NCBI GenBank assembly: GCA_900470095.1
Contig: UBZM01000049.1
Span: forward strand, 1-37,058
Source: Hyphomicrobiales bacterium
GTDB taxonomy: Bacteria; Pseudomonadota; Alphaproteobacteria; Rhizobiales; Beijerinckiaceae
DNA: 37,058 bases
Reading direction: 5' to 3'
Shown piece by piece: positions 23,330 through 32,463 of the stretch. Numbering within the stretch: the stretch's first letter is position 1; the number at the start of each line of letters is the position of its first letter. Under the pieces are notes generated by a model. That model made no database searches, was not told the origin of the DNA, and saw only the letters and a program-made list of their open reading frames with translations. The translations under genes were made by a program, and so were the position numbers.

Positions 23330-24448
23330 CTAACGAGCAAAGGGCCAGCGCGGCTCCACCACGCCGACCTGGGCGCGATGCCGCAGGAACTGGTCCGCCA
23401 GCACGCAGGCGACCATCGCCTCCCCGACCGGCACGGCCCGGATGCCGACACAGGGGTCATGACGCCCCTTGGTGAACATATCCGCTTCCCCTCCGGTCCG
23501 CGTCACGGTCGCGCGCGTGGCGAGGATCGAGGATGTCGGCTTCACCGCGAAACGGGCGACAATCGGCTGCCCCGTCGAGATGCCGCCCAGGATGCCGCCG
23601 GCATGGTTGGAAAGGAAGAGCGGCTTGCCGTCATTGCCGGCCCGCATCTCGTCCGCATTCTCTTCGCCCGAGAGTTCGGCCGCAGCGAACCCCTCACCGA
23701 TCTCGACGCCCTTGACGGCGTTGATGCTCATCAGCGCCGAGGCCAGCTCGGCATCGAGCTTGCCGTAGATCGGCGCGCCGAGTCCGGCGGGAACGCCCTC
23801 GGCCACGATCTCCAGCACCGCACCGATCGACGACCCGGACTTGCGGATGCCATCGAGATACTCGGCGAAGAACGCTGCCGCCTTGGCATCCGGGCAGAAG
23901 AACGGATTATTGCCGACCTCGTTCCAGTCCCAGTTGTTCCGGTCGATCTTGTGCGGCCCCATCTGCACCAGCGCGCCGCGCACGGTCATGCCTGGCACAA
24001 CCTTGCGCGCGATCGCGCCGGCAGCGACCCGCATGGCCGTCTCGCGCGCCGAGGAACGCCCGCCGCCGCGATAGTCGCGAATGCCGTATTTCACGTCATA
24101 GGTGAAGTCGGCGTGGCCCGGCCGGTACTTGTCCTTGATGTCCGAGTAGTCCTTGGAACGCTGGTCGACATTGTCGATCATCAGCCCGATCGAGGTTCCG
24201 GTCGTCACCTGCTGGCCGCTCGCCTCATCGGGAAAGACGCCGGAGACGATGCGGACCTGATCAGGCTCCTGGCGCTGCGTGGTAAAGCGGGACTGACCGG
24301 GCCGGCGGCGATCGAGCTCGAGCTGGATTTCGGCCTCGCTGAGCGGGATCAGGGGCGGGCAGCCATCGACGACGCAGCCAATCGCCGGCCCGTGGCTTTC
24401 CCCAAAGGTGGTGACGCGGAAGAGATGGCCGAAGGTGTTGTGGGACAT
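23330..24448 (-). CDS. aroC: Chorismate synthase
   Basis: A 372-residue enzyme, the usual length, that removes phosphate from EPSP to give chorismate using reduced FMN. The family signatures are all present: RVTTFGESHGPAIGCVVDG near the start, RPGHADFTYDVKYGIRDYRG, GRSSARETAMRVAAGA and, later, GGILGGISTGQPIVARFAVKPT. The ATG at 24448 begins MSHNTFG, typical of alphaproteobacteria. It is upstream of, and in the same direction as, the ribB-type gene, 69 bp away. Chorismate feeds aromatic amino acids and the pABA used by the folate genes 6 kb away, and the enzyme needs flavin, so the linkage with ribB makes metabolic sense. Confidence 0.97.
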   Translation of the reverse strand: MSHNTFGHLFRVTTFGESHGPAIGCVVDGCPPLIPLSEAEIQLELDRRRPGQSRFTTQRQEPDQVRIVSGVFPDEASGQQVTTGTSIGLMIDNVDQRSKDYSDIKDKYRPGHADFTYDVKYGIRDYRGGGRSSARETAMRVAAGAIARKVVPGMTVRGALVQMGPHKIDRNNWDWNEVGNNPFFCPDAKAAAFFAEYLDGIRKSGSSIGAVLEIVAEGVPAGLGAPIYGKLDAELASALMSINAVKGVEIGEGFAAAELSGEENADEMRAGNDGKPLFLSNHAGGILGGISTGQPIVARFAVKPTSSILATRATVTRTGGEADMFTKGRHDPCVGIRAVPVGEAMVACVLADQFLRHRAQVGVVEPRWPFAR

Positions 24449-24921
24449 GGCAGCCTGACGGGTTTCGCTCCGGGCTCATAAGCCGGATCGCGCCCGCGCG
24501 AAACCCCGCAGCGCGGAAACCACGCCCCAAAAGCCTGCCGCGCCTCGTCCCGCGCTCCGCATCCCCGGCAATACTGCGCTGCAACGCAAGTCTTGACAGC
24601 CGCCCGATCCGGCGGCTTCTAGGCCCGATGAGACGCAGGCCTGTCACCCAGCCGCGCTCCTGGCGCCCCGGGAGTGTCATCATCGCGGGCGCCTAGCCCC
24701 GAGCCATCCCAAGAGGAGCGGGTTCGGGGAGAGTGGCCTCAGGTCGGCCACGACGCCTGCCACGGCGTGCCGTCTCGGACCTGGCACAGCAACCTATCCC
24801 GGACGGGTTCGCGCAGGCGGTTCGCACCGCAAGCCCGCTTGTCCACGGTAGCCCGCCCCGCGCCTCGACATGTCGGCCCGGGAGCCGGCGACCGGTCTTT
24901 CGCATTCGGAATTCCCAGACC
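24449..24921. other. 473-bp intergenic region between divergent aroC and pseudouridine synthase
   Basis: No credible gene was found. The plus strand carries a consensus -35 (listed separately) about 320 bp before the pseudouridine synthase start. CCGCGC (24494-24499) and GCGCGG (24511-24516) can pair. The frame open from 24733 into the synthase shows an Arg/Pro-rich leader that does not look coding. Confidence 0.4.
24593..24622 (+). promoter_or_regulatory. Candidate sigma-70-type promoter with consensus -35
   Basis: TTGACA (24593-24598) is a perfect -35. CTTCTA or TTCTAG follows after 17 or 18 bases, a poor -10 by E. coli rules. The spacer itself is a dyad (GCCGCC, then GGCGGC). If used, the transcript to the synthase gene at 24922 would have a leader of about 290 bases, or an unannotated small RNA could start here. 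Confidence 0.33.
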
Positions 24922-25725
24922 ATGTCGAGACAATCCGGCCCCGGCATGCCGGGATCCGTCAGCCTCGCGCGCGCCCTTTCCAAGCTCGGCTATTGCTCGC
25001 GCACCCAAGCCGAAGGCTTGGTTCTCGACAGGCGCGTCCGGGTCGATGGGCGCCTTGCCCTGAACCCAAGCCTGCGCCTCGATCTCGCGCGTGCCCGCAT
25101 CAGCGTCGATGGCGAAACGGTCTCGGCCGAACGCCGTGTCTATCTGATGGTCAACAAGCCCCGCGGCGCGCTCACGACCCGGACCGACCCCGAGGGCCGC
25201 GCCACGGTCTATTCCTGCCTGGACGGCCTGGAACTGCCATTCGTCGCCCCGGTCGGCCGGCTCGACAAAGCGAGTGAAGGATTGCTGCTCATGAGCAACG
25301 ACACGCGTTGGGCGCAGCGCATCCTGGACCCGGCCTCCGGCGTCGAGAAAACCTACCATGTCCAGATCGACATGGTGCCCGACACCGCCATGCTGGCGCG
25401 GCTGCGCGCCGGCGCCGTCGACGGTGATGAGGCGCTCTCGACCAAGGCGGCGACGCTGCTACGCCATGGCCAAAGGAACGCCTGGATAGAAATGGTGATC
25501 GACGAGGGCCGCAACCGACAAATCCGGCGCATCGTCGAAGCGGCCGGTGCGCGGGTGCTGCGCCTGGTCCGTGTCGGCATCGGGGACTTGCCGCTGGGCG
25601 ACCTGCCGAAGGGCGCGGTCCGCGCATTGCAACCCGACGAGATCGCACTGCCGCTCGACAATGGCTGCGTCGGCGCTCCGCGACCTCCGGCCCGCTCTTC
25701 GGCCGGGGACCGCCTCGACGGGTAG
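24922..25725 (+). CDS. rRNA pseudouridine synthase (RsuA/RluB/E/F family)
   Basis: A 267-residue RNA-modifying enzyme. An S4 RNA-binding domain covers about 13-65 (LARALSKLGYCSRTQAEGLV, then RVRVDGRLA), and the synthase domain has the catalytic Asp115 in VGRLDKASEGLLLMSND. The motifs VNKPRGALTT, EKTYHVQID and IDEGRNRQIRRI are all present. It makes pseudouridine in ribosomal RNA; which site cannot be said from motifs alone. The ATG at 24922 (MSRQSGPG) is preferred to 24733. It converges on the large NRPS gene with a 15-bp gap. Confidence 0.93.
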   Translation: MSRQSGPGMPGSVSLARALSKLGYCSRTQAEGLVLDRRVRVDGRLALNPSLRLDLARARISVDGETVSAERRVYLMVNKPRGALTTRTDPEGRATVYSCLDGLELPFVAPVGRLDKASEGLLLMSNDTRWAQRILDPASGVEKTYHVQIDMVPDTAMLARLRAGAVDGDEALSTKAATLLRHGQRNAWIEMVIDEGRNRQIRRIVEAAGARVLRLVRVGIGDLPLGDLPKGAVRALQPDEIALPLDNGCVGAPRPPARSSAGDRLDG

Positions 25726-25740
25726 AACCGCCGACCAGCC

Positions 25741-28700
25741 TTAGTGCGCCGCCGCCTTGGCCGGCACCGCCGGCGCACCTTCCCAGCGCGTATTCGCGGG
25801 CAGGTTCTCGCCCTTCATGATCACGGTCAGCAGGCCGATCTGCGCGTAGTCGCCGACATGGGTGTCGTAGAGCACCGTCGCCGCCGCGCCGACGCAGACG
25901 CCCTTGCCGAGATGCACGCGGCCGACCTTCATGACTCTGTCCTCATAGAGGTGGGTCTGCAGGGCCGAATGCGCGTTGACCGTGCAGTAGTCGCCGACCT
26001 TGATGCAGTCGAACTCGGTGATGTCGGTCGAGTCGAGCCAGACGCCCTTGCCGTATTTCGCGCCGAACAGCATCAGGAACCAGGGCAGGAAAGGCGTGCC
26101 GCGCAGGTAGTCGAAGAGCACCTTGCCGCCAAGCCCCCAATACAGCACGGAGACTGCCTCGGTGCGCATCGCCCAGAATGACCACATCGGCTTCATCACC
26201 GGCTTGTAGACGCCCATCAGCAGCCATTTCATCGCGGCGCAGATCAGCGCCTGCGTGACCGCGATCAGGATGGACACGCCCATGAAGCTGAGCGCGAGCC
26301 CGACCCAGTCGCGATCGAAGATCTTCTGCTGCAGCACGAGGTCGACCGCGATGGTGCCGAACGTGATGAACAGCATCGCCGGGAAGGAGGTGTGTAGCGC
26401 CTCGAAACCGGCCCGCGCCAGCCTTTTCCCGAGCGAGGGCTTGTAGGTCCAGTCCGCACCGAGATCGACCTTCTGGCGCGTTGGCAGGCGGATCGGGGGC
26501 GAGCCGAACCAGGTATCCCCCGGCTGCATCTTCTCATTGGCAGGTGGCTTAGACTTGATGCCGATCAGCACCCTGTCCGGGATCACGGCGCCCGGCGCCA
26601 CGACGGCGTCATTGCCGACGAAGACCTGATCGCCGGTCTTCGTCATGTCGAGACGCATATAGCCGCGGCGCATGTCCTCGTCGCCGAAGACGACCTCGTC
26701 GGCGATGAAGTTGCCGGCCCCGATCGCCGTCAGGTCGTAGCGACCAGACAGATTGGTCGAGATCTCCGCCCCTTTGCCAATGCTGGCGCCCATCAGCCGA
26801 TACCAGAAGCGCATATAGATCGTGGCGAACAGCGAGGAGAGCGTCTCCAGTGTCACCTCGGTCGCCAGCGCCACCGTCCATTTGCGGGCATAGAAGCCGG
26901 AATGGATCGACCACGAGCCCGTGGTCACGCGCGGCAGGATCGCCCAGCGCAGGCCGGCCATCAACAGCACCGTGAAGGCGATGAGACCCATGGCCGTCGG
27001 CCAGGTCAGGATCGGCAGGTACCAGAGATAGCTGATCTCCGACCATGCCGCGAACTGGTCGTCGATCCTGTCGAACAGCCAGAAGGCCGGGAAGATCGGC
27101 AGCAGGCTGATCGGCGGCAGCACGATCAGCATGAGGACGTAGAAGACCGTCATCGCGAAGCGGCGACGCGTACTCGCCTCGGCCTGCGGAGGCAGCGAGT
27201 CGAGATCGACCATGCCGATCTTCCGGCCGGGTGTACCGTCCCAGATCTCGGCCTCGCCGACTTTCCCGCCAGCCGGAATCGCCGTCAGATCGCCAATCTC
27301 CGCATGGTCGCCGGTGACGCTGCCATGGCCGAAGACCACGGAGGCGCCGGCATTCACGTCCCGGCCGATCTTGATGCGCCCCAGGATCAGCTTGTCGCCA
27401 ACGGCTTCGCCATTGGCGAAGGTGGTCTTCGAGCCGAAGGTCGTGTAGTCGCCGATCTCGATGAGATCGAGCGCACCCGCCTCGTAATCCGAGATGATGA
27501 CGTCGCGACCGACCTTGGCGCCAAGCAGGCGCCAGTAGAAGCGCATCACCGGCGTGCCCTGCAGCCATTTGATATGGACGAGCCCCGCGACGCGCGCAGC
27601 GAACCACCAGCGGAAATAATAGACGCCCCAGAGCGGATAAACGCCGGGCTTGGTCCGGCCGAGCACGATCCATTTCAGGACGATCGAGATCAGGCCGGTG
27701 ACGATGGTGATCGCGACATAGACGCCGAGCAGGGTAAAGACCTGCGCCGGCAGCGACAGGTCCTCGCCGGAGATCAGCAGATAGGTGACGAAGATGCCGA
27801 GCCACTGCGCCGTCGCCAGGCTGATGATGATCGGCAGCACGGCGGCTTGCGCCAGCCCGCACAGGAAGCGGCGCCGGAAGGAAGGCGGAGTGAAGGAGAG
27901 ATCCTCCGCCTCCGCGATCCCGCGCCCATCGAGCACCGCCGCCATGCCGCGCAGCGTTCGCGCGCCATAGACGTCCTGCAGCGTGATGCCGGCATAGGCA
28001 GGCGTTTCGCGCACGATTGAAATGAAGCGCGCGGCCAGCAGCGAATGACCGCCGAGATCGACGAAAAAATCGGCATCGAGTGGCAGGCTCGAGGCACCGA
28101 GCACGCGCTTGGCCGCCTCGAGCAGAGCGGCTTCCGTCTCGTTCCGCGGTGGCTCCTGCTCGCCGGCTGCGGCCGGCGCCGTCAGCGGCGCGGCCCTGAG
28201 CATCTTGCGATCGACCTTGCCCGAAACCATGCGCGGCAGGGAGCCGACGGCCTCGAAATGGGCGGGGACCATATAGGGCGGGAGCTGTTCCCTCAGCGCC
28301 GCGCGCAACACACCGGCGTCAACCGCAACGCCGGGCTCGCTGACCACGAAGGCGACGAGCCGTTCTATGCCGTCATCCTCGCGCAGCACGACCGCCGCCT
28401 GGTTCACCCCCGGCTCGTCTGCGAGCTTCGATTCGATCTCGCCGAGTTCGACCCGAAAGCCGCGGATCTTGATCTGGTCGTCGATACGGCCATGAAAGAC
28501 GATGTTGCCAGCCGCATCGAGACTGACCGCATCGCCGGATCGGTAGAGAATGGGGTCGTCGATCCCGCCAAACGGATTGGCAATGAATTTTTCCGCCGTC
28601 AGTTCGGGACGGCCATGATAGCCCCGGGCGACGCCCGGACCGCCGATCAGAAGTTCGCCCTGCTGGCCAGGCGGCAGCAATTGCAGCTCTTCGCTGACGA

Positions 28701-29751
28701 CATAGGCGGTATAATTGGCGATCGGCCGGCCGATGGTCACCACCTCGCCCGGCTTCACCTCGGTCGCGGTCGCCACCACCGTCGCCTCGGTGGGCCCATA
28801 GGTGTTGAGGATGCGTCTTTCGGGCTTCGCCCATTTCTGCACGATCGAGGGCGGCAGCGCCTCGCCGCCGAGCAGGATGAGCCGCAGCGAAGGCACGTCG
28901 GAAGGCAGAATACCGAGCAGCGTCGGCACGGTATCGATCACGGTGACGCCGGCGCCGTTCAGGATTTCCGGCAGCTTCTCGGCATCGCCTATCATCTCGG
29001 GCGAAGCGACGAACAGCGTCGCGCCGACGAGATAGGGTGTCCAGATTTCCTCCATCGACAGGTCGAAGGCGACCGACGCGCCCTGGAAGACGATGTCGTC
29101 GGGGCCCATCCCGTAGAAGGCGTTTCCGGAGCGCAGGAAGTGGCAGATGTTGTGATGGCTGATGACGATCGCCTTCGGCGTACCCGTCGAGCCGGAGGTA
29201 TAGATCAGATAGGCGGGATGATCCTTGCTCAGCCCGGCCGCACGCGCCGGCAGGAGAGCGCCGTCGTCACGCGCCACGAGATCGGCGGGCGACCAGACCG
29301 GACGCCCGACCGCGGCCGCCTTGCCCTGCCAGGCGGCGTAGGTCACGAGCCCCTTGGCCTCGGCATCGTTCAGGCAGGTCGCGATGCGATCGACAGGCGC
29401 CTCGGCATCGAACGGCACCCAGGCCGCGCCGCTGAGCGTGATCGCGATCTGCGCGACAAGGAGGTCGATGCCGCGCGGCATCCACAGGCCGACCATGCTG
29501 CCGGGTCCGACGCCCGACAGGACAAGGCCGCGCGCCTGGCTACGCGCCGCGGCCCAGACCTCGTCATAGCTCAGCCGGCGCTCGGCATCCGTCAGAGCCG
29601 GGTGCGCGCCGCGCGCGGCCACTGTCGCAGCGAAAATCTCGCCCAGAACCTCATCGCGGATCAGGTCAGGCCGCTTCTCGCCCGCGATCATTGCGAGCGG
29701 GGTGGCGCTCCGGGCGGTCTCGTCCGCCGACAGGATGCTGATGTCGTTCAT
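25741..29751 (-). CDS. Pls/PosA-family single-module NRPS (A-T-membrane/beta-helix repeats)
   Basis: A 1336-residue synthetase. The adenylation domain (about 20-540) has YTSGSTGTPKA near 184, FDLSMEEIW, LNTYGPTEAT, YRSGDAV and SGKVDRKM. A carrier domain follows, with the phosphopantetheine Ser near 565 (LGGHSLLAARF). From about 630 to the end, three paired membrane segments alternate with three hexapeptide-repeat beta-helix domains (about 730-850, 990-1090, 1215-1336). There is no condensation or thioesterase domain. This is the plan of epsilon-poly-lysine synthetase Pls and the related PosA. Binding-pocket residues read by eye, D-L-E-D-L-G-T-V-V-K, are acidic and resemble lysine-type codes. 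The start may instead be GTG at 29796. The gene is alone; no phosphopantetheinyl transferase is nearby. Confidence 0.9.
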   Translation of the reverse strand: MNDISILSADETARSATPLAMIAGEKRPDLIRDEVLGEIFAATVAARGAHPALTDAERRLSYDEVWAAARSQARGLVLSGVGPGSMVGLWMPRGIDLLVAQIAITLSGAAWVPFDAEAPVDRIATCLNDAEAKGLVTYAAWQGKAAAVGRPVWSPADLVARDDGALLPARAAGLSKDHPAYLIYTSGSTGTPKAIVISHHNICHFLRSGNAFYGMGPDDIVFQGASVAFDLSMEEIWTPYLVGATLFVASPEMIGDAEKLPEILNGAGVTVIDTVPTLLGILPSDVPSLRLILLGGEALPPSIVQKWAKPERRILNTYGPTEATVVATATEVKPGEVVTIGRPIANYTAYVVSEELQLLPPGQQGELLIGGPGVARGYHGRPELTAEKFIANPFGGIDDPILYRSGDAVSLDAAGNIVFHGRIDDQIKIRGFRVELGEIESKLADEPGVNQAAVVLREDDGIERLVAFVVSEPGVAVDAGVLRAALREQLPPYMVPAHFEAVGSLPRMVSGKVDRKMLRAAPLTAPAAAGEQEPPRNETEAALLEAAKRVLGASSLPLDADFFVDLGGHSLLAARFISIVRETPAYAGITLQDVYGARTLRGMAAVLDGRGIAEAEDLSFTPPSFRRRFLCGLAQAAVLPIIISLATAQWLGIFVTYLLISGEDLSLPAQVFTLLGVYVAITIVTGLISIVLKWIVLGRTKPGVYPLWGVYYFRWWFAARVAGLVHIKWLQGTPVMRFYWRLLGAKVGRDVIISDYEAGALDLIEIGDYTTFGSKTTFANGEAVGDKLILGRIKIGRDVNAGASVVFGHGSVTGDHAEIGDLTAIPAGGKVGEAEIWDGTPGRKIGMVDLDSLPPQAEASTRRRFAMTVFYVLMLIVLPPISLLPIFPAFWLFDRIDDQFAAWSEISYLWYLPILTWPTAMGLIAFTVLLMAGLRWAILPRVTTGSWSIHSGFYARKWTVALATEVTLETLSSLFATIYMRFWYRLMGASIGKGAEISTNLSGRYDLTAIGAGNFIADEVVFGDEDMRRGYMRLDMTKTGDQVFVGNDAVVAPGAVIPDRVLIGIKSKPPANEKMQPGDTWFGSPPIRLPTRQKVDLGADWTYKPSLGKRLARAGFEALHTSFPAMLFITFGTIAVDLVLQQKIFDRDWVGLALSFMGVSILIAVTQALICAAMKWLLMGVYKPVMKPMWSFWAMRTEAVSVLYWGLGGKVLFDYLRGTPFLPWFLMLFGAKYGKGVWLDSTDITEFDCIKVGDYCTVNAHSALQTHLYEDRVMKVGRVHLGKGVCVGAAATVLYDTHVGDYAQIGLLTVIMKGENLPANTRWEGAPAVPAKAAAH

Positions 29752-29978
29752 GGTGCCCCGCTGCGGATCGGCCAGAGCAGCCCTGGCGGCACTCACCCCA
29801 AGGCGACCCTGCGGCGAACCGCACCTTCAAAACTGCCCCGGAATCCGCATCCTTCGATCCGGCTTCCGGCTGCCTCCCCCCGGCCGAGCGTGTCGCTGTT
29901 GCGCGCATCCCTGCTAGCACAACACTCCTTAAAGAGCACCCCTGAACCCGCGATGAATGTCTGCGACTGAACCTCGCG

Positions 29979-30587
29979 CTAGACCCAGGAGACGCGTCCG
30001 TCCGAGACCATCAGGATCTTGCCCTGCCAGATATCGACCATGGCGGCTTCCCCCGGCGCGACCGCGCCGACGAGGGCGAGCACGGCGCGCGCCACACCGC
30101 CATGGCTCACCATCACAGTCTCGCCCGTCAGCCCTTCCAGCACCGGCCTGATCCGCTCGGCCAGCATCCGGTAACTCTCGCCTTCGGGGGGAACGAAGCC
30201 CCATTTGTCGCGTTCGCGTGCCAGCGCCAACTCGCGCTCGGATTTGCGGACCTCGCGCCAGGTGAACCCTTCCCAGGTGCCGAAGGTCAGTTCGCGCAGG
30301 CGCTCATCGATACGGTAGCCCTTGGGCGGCAACCCCAGCCGATAGCGGAGGATTTCCATGGTCTCGCGCGCACGCTCCATGGGAGAAGCCACGAAATCGA
30401 GCCCGTCATAGCCCTGCACCAGCTTGCGCAGGCGGCCGGCGGCCTCAGCCGCCTGCTCGCGCCCGAGTTCGTTCAGCGGGATGTCCTTCGAACCCTGGAG
30501 ACGGCCCTCCCGGTTCCAGTCGGTTTCGCCGTGACGGACGAGGAAGAGGCGGTGAGAGATCGTGAGCGGCAGCATGCTCCGGCTCAT
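29979..30587 (-). CDS. Histidine phosphatase (phosphoglycerate-mutase-like)
   Basis: A 202-residue member of the histidine phosphatase superfamily. The catalytic LVRHGETDWN motif starts near residue 15 (His about 18), Arg and Glu of the pocket appear in SPMERARETMEIL and LRELTFGTWEG, and the second His in MVSHGGVARAVL. It lacks the length of glycolytic GpmA, so a broad phosphatase role is more likely. The ATG at 30587 has GGAGCG five bases before it; the frame from 30653 overlaps the folP upstream region. The gene is divergent from folP. In other Rhizobiales a similar gene lies between fabI and aroC, so the order here may be the same block with insertions (from memory). Confidence 0.88.
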   Translation of the reverse strand: MSRSMLPLTISHRLFLVRHGETDWNREGRLQGSKDIPLNELGREQAAEAAGRLRKLVQGYDGLDFVASPMERARETMEILRYRLGLPPKGYRIDERLRELTFGTWEGFTWREVRKSERELALARERDKWGFVPPEGESYRMLAERIRPVLEGLTGETVMVSHGGVARAVLALVGAVAPGEAAMVDIWQGKILMVSDGRVSWV

Positions 30588-30724
30588 GCACGCTCCGCGC
30601 CCGCAGGTCAAAGCGTCAGAGGGGCACAGGGGCATGCGTATTCGCCATGGCAACCTGTCATCGCTTTCTGATGGCAGAGCGCGAGTGCGCTGTGTATAGG
30701 CGGCTCTCCGCTTCGGATGGATCC

Positions 30725-31555
30725 ATGTCCCCGGCTCTCACTTTGCCAGACGGTCGCAGGCTTGCCCTCGGCACGACGCCTCTGCTCATGGGCGTCGTCA
30801 ATGTCACTCCCGATTCCTTCTCGGATGGCGGCATGCTGAAGAGCGCCGACGAGGCGATCGCTCATGCCGAGACCCTGATCGCGGAAGGCGCCGACATCGT
30901 CGATATCGGCGGCGAGTCGACCCGGCCGGGGCACGCTGAAGTCGACGCCGAGACCGAGCGCGCCCGTGTCATCCCGGTGATCTCGCGACTCGCGACCCGG
31001 ACACGCATCCCGGTCTCGATCGACAGCTACAAGGCCGAGGTCGCCGAAGCGGCGCTCGGCGCCGGCGCAGCGATCGTCAATGACGTCTGGGGCTGCCAGC
31101 GCGAGCCGGCGATCGCCGATGTCGCGGCCCGCTTCGGCGCCCCGATGATCCTGATGCACAACCGCGACAGCATCGATCCCGCGCTGGACATCCTCGACGA
31201 GGTCTTACGCTTCCTCGAACGCTCCATCGCCATCGCCTTGGCAGCCGGCGTGCCGCGCGAGCAGATCGTGGTCGACCCGGGAATCGGCTTCGGCAAGACG
31301 CCTGCGCAGAACCTCGCGATGATCCGCGATCTCCGCCAGCTCGAACAGCTTGGCTGCGCCATCCTGCTCGGCGCCTCACGCAAATCGACCATCGGCCTGA
31401 TCACCGGCCAGAAGGTCCCGGCCGAGCGATTGGCCGGCACGCTTGCAGCCCATCTCTACGGCGTCTCGCAGGGCGCCTCGATCATCCGCGCGCATGACAT
31501 TCGTCCACATGCCGACGCCTTCAAGGTCTGGACCGCCATCGGAGACGCGCCATGA
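30725..31555 (+). CDS. folP: Dihydropteroate synthase
   Basis: A 276-residue TIM-barrel enzyme joining pABA to dihydropterin pyrophosphate. Both family signatures are visible: GVVNVTPDSFSDGG (about 23-36) and DIGGESTRPGH (60-70), plus DPGIGFGKTPAQN and the phosphate-binding LLGASRKSTIG, which includes the conserved Ser-Arg-Lys. The ATG at 30725 is preferred to the frame from 30647. It is the first gene of a folP-folB-folK operon and overlaps folB by four bases (ATGA). It is the target of sulfonamides in bacteria generally; no resistance-type insertion is seen. Confidence 0.97.
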   Translation: MSPALTLPDGRRLALGTTPLLMGVVNVTPDSFSDGGMLKSADEAIAHAETLIAEGADIVDIGGESTRPGHAEVDAETERARVIPVISRLATRTRIPVSIDSYKAEVAEAALGAGAAIVNDVWGCQREPAIADVAARFGAPMILMHNRDSIDPALDILDEVLRFLERSIAIALAAGVPREQIVVDPGIGFGKTPAQNLAMIRDLRQLEQLGCAILLGASRKSTIGLITGQKVPAERLAGTLAAHLYGVSQGASIIRAHDIRPHADAFKVWTAIGDAP

Positions 31556-31926
31556 GCGAGACAGGCAGCATCCTGATCGAGAAGCTCGATATCTATGCCT
31601 ATCACGGCTGCTTCTCCGAAGAGGAACGGCTCGGCCAGCGCTTCACCCTCGATATTGCGCTGGCGACCAATATCCATGCCTCGGCCATCAGCGACGACCT
31701 CGCGGATACGGTCGATTACGGCAAGGTCGTCGCCGTGGTGAAACAGACCTTCACCACCCGCCGCTACAATCTGCTCGAAGCGGCAGCGCGCGCCGTGGCC
31801 CAGGCGATTCTGGCCGAGTTCCCGCCGGTCAGCCGTGTCTGGATCACGTTGCGCAAGCCCGCGCCGCCGATTCCAGCAACGCTGGCAGCCGTCGGCATCC
31901 GTCTGGACTTCCGGCGTGAAGACTGA
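31552..31926 (+). CDS. folB: Dihydroneopterin aldolase
   Basis: A 124-residue enzyme of the FolB/FolX tunnel fold. The opening ILIEKLDIYAYHGCFSEEER is the family start, with the catalytic Glu (about 23-25) and VDYGKV, whose Tyr is the usual active-site residue. The C-terminal part contains LRKPAPPIPATLAAVGIRL with the conserved Lys. It cleaves dihydroneopterin to hydroxymethyl-dihydropterin, the substrate of the next enzyme. It overlaps folP by four bases and folK by eleven, so the three are translated as a tightly coupled operon. Confidence 0.95.
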   Translation: MSETGSILIEKLDIYAYHGCFSEEERLGQRFTLDIALATNIHASAISDDLADTVDYGKVVAVVKQTFTTRRYNLLEAAARAVAQAILAEFPPVSRVWITLRKPAPPIPATLAAVGIRLDFRRED

Positions 31927-32431
31927 GGCCACTCTCTGCTTCGGCGGCAATCTCGGCGATCCGGTCATTGCCTTCGCCGCGGCGATCGAAGCCCTGGCGC
32001 GCCATCCTGCCGTGACCGTGCTGCGGATTTCGTCGGTCTATCGCACGGCGCCCTGGGGCAAGCTCGACCAGCCCGAATTCAAAAACATGGCCGTGATGAT
32101 CGCCACCGACCTCGCAGCGGTCGACCTGCTCGCCTTCTGTCTGAGGATCGAACGAGAGCAGGGCCGCGAGCGCAAGGAGCGCTGGGGGCCGCGCACGCTC
32201 GATATCGATCTTCTGACCTATGGCGAGGCCGTCATCGACGAGCCGGGTCTTCAGGTTCCGCACCCGCGCATCGCTGAGCGCGCCTTTGTCCTGGCGCCGC
32301 TCGCAGAAATCGCACCGGCGCTCGTCATTGGTGGCAGGAGTGCGTCCGAGCTGCGCGACGCTCTCGCGAGCGAGGAAGTCAGACGCGACGATACGGATAC
32401 GGCGCGCCTGCGGAACGCCAGCGCCGGCTGA
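31916..32431 (+). CDS. folK: 6-hydroxymethyl-dihydropterin pyrophosphokinase
   Basis: A 171-residue HPPK. Motifs in order: LCFGGNLGDP (pterin/ATP loop), ISSVYRTAPWGKLDQPEFKN and RKERWGPRTLDIDLLTYG, whose two Asp residues bind the magnesium ions, then PHPRIAERAFVLAPLAEI. It activates the pterin that FolP uses. The start is GTG at 31916, inside the 3' end of folB; the longer frame from 31835 is rejected because it is out of keeping with family length. Its stop codon lies in the loop of a GC-rich hairpin (32421-32440). Confidence 0.95.
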   Translation: MKTEATLCFGGNLGDPVIAFAAAIEALARHPAVTVLRISSVYRTAPWGKLDQPEFKNMAVMIATDLAAVDLLAFCLRIEREQGRERKERWGPRTLDIDLLTYGEAVIDEPGLQVPHPRIAERAFVLAPLAEIAPALVIGGRSASELRDALASEEVRRDDTDTARLRNASAG

Positions 32432-32440
32432 GGCCGGCGC
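32421..32440. terminator. GC-rich hairpin over the folK stop codon
   Basis: GCGCCGGC (32421-32428) and GCCGGCGC (32433-32440) form a perfect eight-pair stem with loop TGAG, which contains the folK stop codon. It sits between the converging folK and fabI genes. No T run follows, so termination would be weak or Rho-dependent. Confidence 0.4.
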
Positions 32441-32463
32441 GCCCCGGGGTCACTCGCCCCGGA

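Noticed and set aside
28045..29970. 641-residue open frame on the plus strand
   Set aside because: It runs antisense through the NRPS adenylation domain, is rich in Arg, Gly and Asp, and has no recognisable domain; long shadows are normal at this GC content.
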